From Mesodorylaimus sp. YZB2_4 (taxonomy: Eukaryota; Nematoda; Enoplea; Dorylaimida; Dorylaimidae): DNA of 64,000 nt. Under the pieces are notes generated by a model. That model ran no database searches and had not been told where the DNA came from. It worked only from the letters and a program-made list of their open reading frames with translations. The stretch is taken from contig JASANH010000463.1 of the NCBI GenBank assembly GCA_030248295.1, forward strand, positions 124,001 through 188,000, given 5' to 3'. This document shows, in pieces, positions 13,075 through 24,600 of the stretch (positions within the stretch are counted from its first letter, which is position 1; each line of letters starts with the position of its first letter). The translations under genes and the position numbers were made by a program.

Positions 13075-15710
13075 TGAAAGGATCGCCGCGGAGACCCATG
13101 ATCAGCAAAGACGAGGGATGACCAATGTACGAACGTCATATCCTTGACGGAACCCCTAATAATGATCAGAAGTTAGGTGGCACCAGAGGACTAGGACGAA
13201 AAACATGATTTGCGTCAATCCAAATCTGGAATGTGCCAGCGAGACCTATATCCGTGATAACATGTGCGCCAGCACCGTTCGAAATTCCTTTAGCTGATGA
13301 CAGCAGAAGTGATGGATGATGACCAGTACCTATATATAGCAGGGTCCTGATTGCAGTCCTCGCAATCAGTGCGATACGCGATTCGTGTGAGTGGTCCTTA
13401 TATTAGGGGGACTTTTACTGTGTGTAGTCTAATCCTGACGAGTAACTCCTCAAAGAGGAGACTTCAGAATGTGTTTATTAAATCTCTGAGACTATCCAGT
13501 TTGAAAGTGGAAGAAACCATGTTTTATGTGGTCATCAGTGGCAGACTGACGATGAGCCTCGCGAAACCAGCGAAGTCAAGATGTCGTGTCTAATGCGCTC
13601 GAATGGTCGAGCTCAAAAGAATTGAATGGATTTGATCCTGAGGTAAGTGACTTTTGGCTTACCAAGATCCACTCTAGCTAAGTTGTAGTTCACACAATGT
13701 TGAACCGCGAATGGTAGCGCACACAATGTTGATCTCATTGTGTGCACGCGGCCGCGGTGGTGCAGCGGTTCGGCATTCGTCTCTCTGTATTGCTTGGGAG
13801 CGAGTGACTGGACTCACCCAGGGTTCGATCCCCGGCGATGGAGGTCGGTTTGCGAACCATGAACCATAAACCCTCGCTGACCTTGCACGCAAGGGTTTGG
13901 GTGACTAATCCGGTACCGTCGAGGCGCTCCGAGTGGAGAGACGGAAGCCGAACGAGGAGACAGTCTCGGCTGTCGAAATCCGACGGGGCTCACAGCCCAC
14001 CCGCCATTTTCCGAGGGAGCCGGTGTCCTGTCCAGGATGCCCTTGCGTGGAGGCGCTCCCAGTGGAGACACGCAGAGGGATGCTACTGTATGTGCTGATC
14101 CCCGCGCAGGCTCGCTTAGAAGGTTCGACTGCTGGCCGGCTAGGCAAAACGGGCTTCGGCCCACAATGTACATATCAAACCATTGTACTTTGCTCTACCA
14201 TAGGACAAAGCTGTAGTTGCAGGAACAGTAGATAAGGTGGATGCGCTTGTAGGAATGCGTGTAGGTGGGTTTCAGTTTCGCAAATCCACATCCACATCTA
14301 CACTCGATAGCGACTTTAAAAGCGGCATGGTCCTTGCAACACGCTGATCGTCCTAGAGGCTGATCGTTAGCAGTAAAGCACTGTTATCTCCCAAAGAGCT
14401 GTTTGATATGCGCCTCGTCATGCAGTTTATCACACGAAATTTTGATGAACTTCTTTGGCAAGCTGGAAAACTCAAAGATCAATCCTGGCAGGTCCCCACG
14501 GAAACCCCCTGCCAATGCACCCAGTGACGTGTTACGTAAAAAGGATCGTTAGGTATGATGGGATTGGACGCAACAGCGGCGCCTCTCCAATTTGAAAGCG
14601 ACTTCCCGTCGCGAGTAATTGTGTCGGCGGAAGAGCTAAACATCGATAATCATGGTGACGAGGTCGCATGATTTGGCACGTGACTACTATGAAGATTGCA
14701 GCTGAACTAAACAACTTGTTGATCATACGATTGGAACAACACTATTAGCCTCACTCTACCTTTCTGTACCAGCCGCTGGCCAGCTCAAGAGTGCAAGTCA
14801 AGAGGGGTGGGAAGAACACAAATCACACACTCTTTCTGTCCTCGATTGCTGCGCCCCTGTGCTAGAAGACAGGAGGCCAAGTCTGCAAGACTGTTGATTG
14901 TCTACTTCTTGAAAACCTGGCTTAAACATTTTGAATTGAACCTTCTTGTCAATTTGTTGACCATAGGCGCCATTTGCCTTTTTTCGTAGCATATCATCCA
15001 ATTTAGAACTAGCAGCAAGGTGTTAAAACACGGTCAAATAGGAGAATCGGCGCCTGGTACTGACATCGAGCAGGTATGGTCCTCTGAGAGCATGCACATA
15101 ACTATCGCACGTCCAAACCTTCCCGCCCAATCAGGGACGTGGACGGGCACCCAAGCCATGTAGACGAAAGTACATTTTATATCTGACTATTCCTATGAGC
15201 CAACCGCTCCAAGAAACCTTTCTTTTTCAGAAGCCAAAGAGCTTGGTCGTTCTGGCATCAAACGGACATTCACCAAAAGCTGGCTGAACTGTTGTTTTTG
15301 GTAAGGTTTTCTGGATTTCAGAACGGGTTAGCTTCTGCTGGAGAACAAAATGACATTTTTGGTCTGGCATTTGAAATTTACGTTTTTCTGAATTTTCAGC
15401 GATTGGAAAATTGTACTTGCGTTTGCCGACGGGAACTAAATTTGGGCAAAACTAACCGTGAGTAACAACTGCAGTTTCTTTCTGATACGGCTCCGACGCA
15501 TCTGCTTTCTTTCTTTCCACGTGCTCGCCACGAGCCAGGCAGGCTCGCTGACGAGGGTGCAGAAGGTCGACGCGTCAGTTCCATCGCAGTGGCAACAATG
15601 CGGGCATGGGCGAACAGCATTCGCGAGACATTGATGACAGCTGATCAGCACGCCTGTTTGTGGGAAGGCTGTGATACCATCTATCTTTTTCATCGCGAAA
15701 CTGATAGCCG
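13075..15710. repeat. Right arm of the large imperfect palindrome
   Basis: It is the inverted partner of 10600-12885, with a loop of about 190 bases between the arms. The arm is interrupted by a SINE-A at 13745-14165 and by unalignable flanking sequence, so the SINE probably inserted after the palindrome formed. Short coding-like pieces, for example FDMRLVMQFITRNFDELLWQ near 14405-14460, are shared with the left arm. They may be relics of a captured gene or transposase. Confidence 0.85.
13745..14165 (+). mobile_element. tRNA-derived SINE (family A), near full length
   Basis: The head GCCGCGGTGGTGCAGCGGTT carries a pol III A box (TGGTGCAGCGG), and GGTTCGATCCCC is a B box about 60 bases later. 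These are followed by a roughly 320-bp body and a 3' end near GCTTAGAAGGTTCGACTGCTGG...GGGCTTCGGCCC. Truncated copies of the body lie at 40645-40940 and 55865-56080. Transcription would be by RNA polymerase III. No poly(A) tail is seen. Confidence 0.85.
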
Positions 15711-16036
15711 CTAGTTTTTGGAACTTTGTTATCCAAATAAAAGGAGGCTTATACTTTTAGAAGCTAAATGCTGTACGTCCGAGCAAGGACTTGCAACAAT
15801 CTTACAGTTCGTCACCTAACGCTCCTTCCGCCAGGCGGATTGAAGCTCGATTTTTACTCTCAATTAGCAGTGTCGGATAATTGCCACTTCAATCTTTTGT
15901 CAGGTCGTTCTTCAAAGTGTCATCTTTAAAAAATCGCACAAACTTTGTTTTTTCAACCGATGCATTGCAAATAAGGGATAAAAGAATATGCCCTGCCCTT
16001 ATATTTGCTAAAAGACGAAAGCATAAAGTGATTGGG

Positions 16037-16107
16037 CGTACTGATACTTATTCTCAAAAATCTAATAAAAATCTACGTACTGATTCTCAAAAATCTAATA
16101 AAATATC
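16037..16107 (+). repeat. Two-copy tandem repeat, ~35 bp unit
   Basis: TTCTCAAAAATCTAATAAAA occurs twice, about 37 bases apart, each copy preceded by GTACTGAT. It sits in an A-rich stretch. A following frame (about 16105-16256) reads like a Lys/Glu-rich peptide, but I cannot tie it to a gene. Confidence 0.7.
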
Positions 16108-16849
16108 AAGGAGAATTAGCTGGCAATGAAGAAGAAACACAATCTTTTTCATTTAAAAGTAAAAAAAAAAGTATAAGAGCGGCTACTGTGCTGATGACTC
16201 TTCCTAAAGAAGCTACGCTATGCCAATATGAAAAAACGGGACTATACTCTCTATAACGGCGAGGCATTCCTTGAAGACCCAAAAAATGCATAGGGAAAAA
16301 AGTTAAATTGACGCCTAAAAAAAGGAGAATGAACTGAGATATTCTCAACAAAGAACCTAAAGAAGTCACTGTTATGATTGGTCATCAAGTGACTAGGCCC
16401 ACTATAATAGTAAAGACAGCTCCTATTCTTAGCACGTGATGAAAATGTGCTACCACATAATAAGTCATGTAACAACAAGACTTGACAGGCTTCTGTAGGA
16501 GACGCATGTATACTGTACATTCTTCTCAAGTTTCAGCGCTTGGAAGATTGTGCAGTCTTTCGTCGACGAGGATCACATTTTGGTAGAACGAAGTAGCAGT
16601 TGCATCAAGTCCAGTTTTTTCGATTGCACAAGAAGGCATGCTAAAGAATTACTCATTTGGCACGGCGAGCCAGCCCAGTATTCGTGGTACATGTGCAGTA
16701 TATACGCGTCACTTCTGATAACAGTTTCTCTTGCCGCGCGCCTCAGCGATCTGAAGGCAGCAGAGGCGAGGTTTTCGCGTACCTAACCGGATCAATGCAC
16801 GGCTTGGTCTGACTACTGACCACTCTTACGCATGTGGAACATTACTGGT

Positions 16850-17090
16850 GTTATAGGCGGAATAGCCCTACATTGTAGAAGATTCCGCGGAGAGCAGATG
16901 GACTCAGAAGCCCAACAGGCAGATCTCCTAGTCGTAGGTGCCTGAGACATCAACCCGACGGGTTTCTGCCTCGCCTGGAGGAACGTATCGAGCGGCCACC
17001 GAAGGCAACTGATACGCTGGCAGCCACATACACTAGCTCTTCACATGCCAAACACACCTACTGCACCTGCTGGTTTACCTTTTATAATAG
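16850..17090 (+). repeat. SINE-D-like repeat, copy 1
   Basis: It shares TTATAGGC(A/G)GAATAGCC, CATCAACCCGACGGGTTTCT, GCCTCGCCTGGA, GGCAACTGAT(A/G)CGCTG and GCCAAACACACCTACT with 24126-24385 in the same order. No clear pol III promoter is visible. Its CAACCCGACGGGTT core loosely resembles the SINE-C body. Confidence 0.75.
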
Positions 17091-17919
17091 GTAATCCCAC
17101 GGTTTCACAACGGACACATTCTGAGCATCCCATCGACAATTTTTTCGTCACGGCTACTTACGTAGATGACGTGGTCTCCACCAGAGCAAATCGCCTGTGC
17201 AGTGCCAGATCGACTGTAAGAACAGCGAGCATCTTGTTATGTGTCGTCGTCACTGTTTTTTGAATTACCAGTCTTTTGTATTTTCGCTTGTCTTCTTATC
17301 CCTCATCTCTGTGCTGTATCTTGGGTGCATATTGTAAAATATTACTACGCAGTGTATAACCAATAAAATGATTTGAGATGTTCGGTATTTCCTCGATAAA
17401 CAATTGCTTTTCTTAAAATTTGCATTACGTTTTCTGCATACGAAATATTTGATGCGATTTTTCGTTTGGCATATTGACTGTCAGATTTTGTAGCAGTTTA
17501 TTTCTTTTGCGAATATTTTTGCTGAATGAAGCTTGGCATCTTATAAAATAACACCTCGTGACCTTATGACCTTATGCTCCTCGACACATACTCGCGCCAT
17601 TACCTATATAATAACTCAAAAGGAAAAACAAATTATTTTCATGCCCCAGAAAGTACACAGTGAGACGCTTTCACCACTTTTTTCCTACTGTAGATACCCC
17701 GTGCGATATATTCCTGGTTCTTGTTTTGGTTTTTGTACCGTTTCTTGTGTTCAATTTTTGATCACCTACCTGCATGGGATAAGAACATCGTGTTTCTGCC
17801 AGAGGGTACGACACGACATGTAATCAAATCTCCGATCTGATGACGCAAAACTGTCTGCAGGCCAACAATTCTGTTATAACCAGATAACTAAACCACTATT
17901 ATATTGCATTTGGCATCAG

Positions 17920-18682
17920 CTTTTCTCTACACGACAAATTTATTGGCTGCGCAAGTTGCTGACAATGGCTACATAGATAGCAATGATGGCCTGGACTTGC
18001 GCAAAGCACGAGTCATCAACTCTCCAGAACGGAATGTAGGTCTTTTCGATTCATAAATGCCCAATCAGTCCCCCAAGCATCCAACACCCACGATGTTACG
18101 CAATCAATTGTTTCTGAGCCCCTTTCTAAACTTTCAAATTTTCAATCTTCTTTTAATTCTCTTTTCAAACCCTTTTTCGCGAATCCCAAAATACTAATCT
18201 CGTTTTTTAACTTTTTCGAACAGTTCGAAGACGTTTTGCCGTCCTGTTCATGCTGTCTTCGATGCATCGCCTTTTTCCTAGCAAAGCTGTTTTAGTACAC
18301 CCTCGTAGAATTCAAGGCACATAAAAAACGAGCTCTCGGTAAAGTAAAAGGTGCCGAAAGGAAATTGATAAAGGCCAAAGAAATCCTTCGAGATGGAGCA
18401 GTTCATTTCAATCATCATCATCGAACGGTAACTGAAGACGCGACTGGAAAAGAGCTTATTTAGAATGATGTTATTTCCAGACTCGAGTTCTCCCTTGTCC
18501 CTGGAGAAGATCATGCGAAAATGCTACTTTCATCATCGTCAAGCTCATCCCGTCTGACGTCGGTAGACGAGGAGAAAGCGCCCAGTTTGGCAGGAGTTAA
18601 TTTTTTGCATCCGTTCCAAATCCGCTACTCATTCGGCGTTGCGGAAGAGTCGGATAACAACTTTTGGACCTTCTTCTATTGA
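17920..18682 (+). CDS. 3' exons of an unidentified gene ending 14 nt before GluN1
   Basis: Three exons read in agreeing phases: 17920-18035, 18296-18427 and 18464-18682, with the TGA at 18680-18682. The middle exon is rich in Lys (FKAHKKRALGKVKGAERK, then LIKAKEILRDGAVHF), typical of a charged helix. The last exon begins NDVISRLEFSLVPG, contains a Ser run and ends SFGVAEESDNNFWTFFY. The intron 18428-18463 would be only 36 nt, GTAACT...ATTTAG. It keeps the frame and removes an in-frame TAG, so either a tiny intron or stop-codon readthrough is needed. Upstream exons were not found; 16.1-16.3 kb holds a possible but unproven piece. I do not recognise the family. The stop-to-start distance to GluN1 on the same strand is 14 nt, which suggests co-transcription. 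Confidence 0.55.
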
Positions 18683-18694
18683 CTCTACCGATAG
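18675..18694 (+). other. Candidate trans-splice acceptor of GluN1
   Basis: The pyrimidine-rich TTCTTCTATTGACTCTACC runs through the stop codon of the upstream gene and ends in GATAG, 2 nt before the GluN1 ATG. With only 14 nt between the genes, processing of a shared transcript at this AG is the simplest reading. Independent transcription would place the promoter inside the upstream gene. Confidence 0.45.
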
Positions 18695-18696
18695 CC

Positions 18697-21600
18697 ATGG
18701 AAGGGCGAATTAAATTCCTTTTGCATCTTTTGATTTTGTGTTTGCAATCACTGACTCAGGCGGGACCTAATTTCAAAATTACAGTCGTGATCGATGCTGT
18801 TAGTGAAGCGAATTACAACGAGTCTGCTAAAATTGTCAATGATGCTGCTCTGAAAATTCTTGAGAGTAATGGAATTTCAAGAAATAATTTTGAAAATATT
18901 TTGGATAGTGAGGATGATAGGCGTCAAAGAATTGAATTAAGTTATGAAATCGTAAAAGCGTTACCGGAACAAAGTAATATTCAGAACGCTGCTGCTGAGA
19001 GGTAAGCTTATCGATCTGAGAAAGCAGCAATAATTCAACCATGATTTTTTTTATTCCCACCTGTTTTAATGTTATTGGTGATTAAATTTGATGAATCAGA
19101 AAGCGAAAATTATCCAAATGCTTTTCAGGGATCAAAATCCGTTACGTGTCACATCGAAGAAAGTGTGCAGCGAGATTATGAATGGGTCCGTGGCTGTTGT
19201 CTTGGTTCATTCGCCCAATGATAAAAGCCTAGCATCGGCCATATCGTACGCTCTTGGCTTTTACGAAGTGCCAGTCATCAGTGTGGCGTCGAGAGATATT
19301 GAATTTTCTGATAAAGTAAGGATAAGAATGCAGAATAATTTTAGCCAAGCATTTGGAGAAACATTATACTTTAAAGCTTGTCACCAGTCTTTACCTTGAA
19401 CCATATTTTACCTTCATTGTAGTATGCTGCAGAAATTATAAATTGATTGGGTCAGAGAAGAAATTATTCGAGGGAGAAAATTTCTGGGTGAGAGCTGAAA
19501 TTTTCATGCAAGTTTTAAAATTGTGAGAAGATACCAAAGCAAAACTTCTCTCTGTACTCCAAAAATCGGCCTAAACACCCTTGCAGTGCACGGAACTGAC
19601 TCAATGAGCACAGTTTCTCTCCTTTCTCTCTCCGTTTAAAACAACATGACGCGGTGGCCGTGTCATGTCGTCCTCTATCCCTAGCCAAACACCACGCAGC
19701 GCACTCGAGGGCTAAGAAACAAAATTGAAAATCATTTTTGCCGAGGTGGGAGTAGAACCCTTTCATGTAAGTGCGCACCCAGCGTGAGAGGCAGACGCCT
19801 TAACCAGCTAGCTAGGCTACGACACGGGTAACGAACGGTTATGTACTATTGCGCTAGGTACGCCACGCTTCTCTGGGGAGACTATTTGAAGAAAAAATTA
19901 TAAAGTCAAATGGAACCTAAACAAGGGGTAAACTAAATGAGTATTTCTGGCACTCAAACTGTGATCTTGCCAGGATGCGCAGCAGGATTGGTTTTATCTG
20001 GTTTTTATCTTTTAGAGCGTTCATTCAACTTTCCTTCGCACAGTTCCTCCATGGCATCAAGAGGCCGAGGTTTGGGTAGCCTTATTAGAAAAGCTGGAGT
20101 ATCAGAAAGTTATCCTGATGTACCCAGACGAATCGAATGCTGCTGCTTTGGTGGCCTCGTTTCGGGAACTCATCGACAATCGGAACATTCAAGTATGATC
20201 ACTTTACTTGTACGCACCAGCAAATAGTGGCTCAAAATTCTTTGGGCGCATTAGGTTTTAATTTTTCCGCAAAAATTCAAGGTTTTTAGCGTTTGAGGTC
20301 AGCTGCATTTGTGAAACGGTCGTGTTGAGAATTTTGCTCTTTGTTTTGTTTCGCAAAGTTTCACTTCAGCGATGTTCCATTGCATCAGCTGTTTAAAAAA
20401 GGGAAGAAGAATTTGGGAAATCGACATAAAAAAACCGATTAGCACTGATGAGGGACAACAAAATATGAATTGAGCTGCCAATTTTCAGATTGATTCCTCT
20501 ATTATGTATCGAACGAGGCATGTTCCATACGATTCCAGTCACTTCGACAAGATTGAGGAGTCCGACTGCAACATTATTCTCGTCTATGCCAAGTAATGCA
20601 TTGCTCCAAATGAAAACGCATTTGCAGAGAATGAACATAATTTGAGTGCTGATCTTTCATTCTGCCATTATGCCTAATAACACGAATTCTTACTGGGCAT
20701 GAAAATTGCACGTACAGTATGTGAAGGGCACTGTAACCCTTGGACTTCTCGGGCCATAGCGAGTGGGGGAGAACCGCACTGTAGATTTCCCCTGGCTGGG
20801 AGGCGTCAATTCCTGAAGCTAATGTTTCAGCCTCAGGAATAGTCCCAAGACTTGCCAATTGCTCCAGTCAGAGCTTTTGTTTCTCCCGAATGTGGTCAGC
20901 CAGATCAGCCAGCCAGGTTTGGTTGAAGGCCCAGTATGACTAGAACTTCCCTTACTTTCAGTTCTGACGATGCATATGATATTTTTCGGCAATACAATAA
21001 TCGTATATTGAATGGAAAATCGTCAAGAACAAGGGTGCTAATCGCGAATGAGATGGCCATGCAAGCAAATAATACACCGCCAGGTGCGTAAATGAAATTG
21101 CCTTTCCTGGTGATCAAGTTTTCAAGATGTACAGTAGCTTCTCATTCTTTCCTCTCTTTCCCATTTAAAAAAAAGTCAGGGAGGGTGTCCATGAGGTGTA
21201 GTATTCCACATACTGTCGGTAAATTGATGTTCCATGTTACCAAGGGAATCTACTTCAGGGAGGGAATGCCAGATGGGTCCGAAGAGGGGAAACCAAACGA
21301 ACTTCGTTAATCTCCTTAAATGCATACACAGTAAAATAGATTAGAGCCTACTGGACCTTGACGTACAGGAATTTTTTTCAGGTCTGCTCGCCGTTTCTTT
21401 AAAAACCACCTTCGAACTTCGTATGCACATATCAGCTGCGGGTAGTGTCACCAGTGTATTTTTGCGCGACTCCCTATGGACTCTGAAACAAGGCATCTTG
21501 AAATGGTACGAGTGGACAAAAGAGCAAAATCTAACCATGCAGTCACCTCCGAAATGCGACAGCGTCAGCAGCTTGTCATCACCATCGAAAGACACTGTAT

Positions 21601-24600
21601 GGGCTGAAGTTCTAGGGCCGAAACTGTACAAGTATGTCAGACTCTGCTTAAAATAACTTTCTGATGAGAAGTCTTCGAAATTCCTGTTGGGTCTTCTTGA
21701 TAAGCAATTTGGTCATTTGGTCATGCAAGGGGTGACTTGGCCGCGAGTAGAAGTGTCTGGGTCTGGGTCCGTATTACTGAACTGATGGAAGCTTTGCACT
21801 ATGCCAATAGAGCCAGCCTAGTCTGTGTCTGAAACAGCACCCTGAAGATGACAGCCCAGATGCAGAATCCACTCAAAAAATCGATTGCCAGTCGAGCCTC
21901 TTCACAAGTTAGTCGTGCAGCAGGTGGGATAAATTCCCAGCAGACGCGGATAGAAAATCAGGTTATCTGGTACATAGCTGCCTGGCGCAAAAAGTTTTCG
22001 GGATTCTCGCCCAGCCCTTATATGTCTATGTCCAGAGGTGTGGTTTCAAGGTATTCAAGAAGACCTCTATCAGGGACCTCTAACTAATATTTCATCTGAT
22101 TTTGATGGGGCTATCAATTTTAGCATTCTCCTGGCCACTCACTTCCTCAGACACAAAGACCACACGTTGGTCGCGTTTCATAATGACGGCGACCGGAAAG
22201 GAGCACCCTACGTTATTACTAATGTGCAAAGCCAAGGACTAGCTGGAAATCCATTGAGAAATATTGTCGGTTCTGTGGTTGTAGGCGAATATTTTTACAA
22301 AGAGGCAAGAAACTCTTTAGATGCCGTTGATTGCATACTGAAACCAAGAAAACATTTAGTCAGAGAACACAATGGCTTTAACTTTGAACGAAAGCGCTAT
22401 TGTTTGGGGCGACAATATAAAGGAAAAGCCGAAAGATTTCACGCTCAAAACTCATTTGATTGTAAGTTCATACAAAACTGTTGCTCGCTGCCTGAGAAAG
22501 CCTTACACCCTCCAATGCTGTGCTGAAAACTTCAAGACCCTTTTATAGACCACAGTAGGCAGGGCCAGGCTCTGGGGCCTGGAATATTGCCACGTTGGAT
22601 TGATGAAATATACTCTCGTTGACGGGGTCCCCTCACTGGTATTGGGATGTCGAAACTGACTTTTACCCTGTTGTAGCCGGCCCGGGGCCTGTGTATGCAC
22701 CGCTGCCTGTTTGAAGTGCTGGTTGTTAAAAAAACCAACTTACCCACCTGACCACAAGGTTGGATGGAATTGCACTGGAACCCTTTCCTTATTTATTATA
22801 GTTTCAAAAAATTTATGCTAGTCAAAATGAGTCATAAAGCCTGCAGCTTCAGTTTTTTGTCTAAGCATAGCTCTAAGATTCGGGATGTGTCTGAGGTATA
22901 ACCTGTTTTCTTTGGAAATATACACGCCCGCCACGTTGTGGCATAGTGCCGCGTTTACATTCCCAAAGAAAACAGATAGTAATCATGAAAGTAGGCTCTA
23001 ATTCCTAACCCGCAATACACTGCAGGTTGGCACAGTAGCCGATCCGCCATTTATTTACGTCAAAAATGTCACCGACCATTCGACATGCTTATCCTTACCT
23101 GAAATCAATGGTCAATGGCGCCCGTGTTCCAAACTCGATACATCCACCAGTCTCTTGGTCAATTACTGTTGTCGAGGGCTGTGCGTTGAACTACTGGATC
23201 ACTTGGCCAACAACAACTACACCTCTTTCACTTATGAAATCCGTCTATCCCACGATGGTCAATATGGAGCCAAGCAAACCGATGGCAAGTGGACAGGTCT
23301 GGTGGGCGAGCTGATATCGGGTGAAATCGACATGGCAGTGGCCGCACTGACCATTAATCCAGAACGTGACAATGTGATTGACTTCAGTAAACCTTGGTTG
23401 TATCACGGAATCACCATTTTAGAGAAACAGGTGAGAGCGTGTCATGGCAGGTCGGTCACAAAAGTTCGATATTTTTAGAAAAAACGAAGTTCACCCATGG
23501 AATCTTTTATGCAACCATTTCAATGGCAGTTATGGATTTGCATTTTCCTGAGCGTATTGGTAATCGGAGTGATTATGTTTGGTTTGGATAAGCTATCGCC
23601 TTTTGGTCGATTCTACACTCAAAAACCTAGCGCTGGGGAGTCAGGTACCTCGATTCACTGATTCAAATCCAAGGTACTCGAAACAATATTCTTTCAGACG
23701 AAGAACATCCACTGGGCTTCAGTGGAGCCATGTGGTTCGTTTGGGGTGTGTTGCTGGACAGTGGGATCGGAGAACGTAAGTCAGGGGATCATACTGTGCT
23801 GCAAGTCAATCTCTTTTCTCTTTATCCTGACCCGAGCGGTCATCAGCAGTTCTTTAGCCCGTTGGTCCGTTTTAAGATTTCTGTGTAGCGCGACCTATCA
23901 CAGTACAGCTATCCAAACTGTCTCAAGCCAAAGCCAGGAAAAGCAGAACAGGTGATGGGTGGGGGCTAACCTAAGCTTCTGGATTAAATTCAGAGCACCA
24001 AGCACTGATTCTGATCGTCAAAGACCAGTGAAACATCTACCAAACACTGACAATGAGTTTTTCAATACCTCCCTACACTAGCCGAGGCATCTGGATCAGC
24101 ACACCAACAAGAACTCCAAGCAGCGTGCTGTTATAGGCAGAATAGCCTTACATATACTAGAAAAGATATCATGGGATGGGGAGCTGATGGTCTCAAAAAC
24201 CCTCCGTCGTAGGAGGCAGACACATCAACCCGACGGGTTTCTGCCTCGCCTGGAGAGAGTGTACCGACCGGCAAACGGAGGCAACTGATGCGCTGTTCGC
24301 GCGGCCAGTCGAGGCAACCAGATACCGTACACTTACCCCCCACAGGCCAAACACACCTACTCCGCTGCTTTTCCTGGCAGCGTCGTGTTTTGCAGGAACT
24401 CCTCGCAGCCTAAGTGCACGTGTGCTGGGCATGGTGTGGTGCGGGTTCAGTATGATTATGGTGGCCTCTTACACGGCTAACCTGGCGGCTTTTCTCGTCC
24501 TTGATCAACCACAGAAAAGTCTGACTGGCATTACAGATACCAGAGTAAGTTCTCATCTTTGTTGAACCTCATCGCCATGTGTGACTGGCGGTTTTTTTGT

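Noticed and set aside
13814..14173. Frames over 80 residues on both strands at 13.8-14.2 kb
   Set aside because: They lie entirely inside the SINE-A copy and are not maintained in the other copies at 40.6 and 55.9 kb.
17920..18682. Reassignment of UAG as a sense codon
   Set aside because: Roughly 3,300 codons of clean genes in the window (kelch, FAM32A, GluN1, VPS41, GPCR) contain no internal TAG, and the GPCR appears to use TAG as its stop. Tiny introns explain the isolated cases better.
19740..19835. A functional tRNA gene on the minus strand
   Set aside because: The A and B boxes are good, but the anticodon region is not a clean 7-base loop, the sequence continues into SINE-B body, and another diverged copy lies at 47.7 kb.
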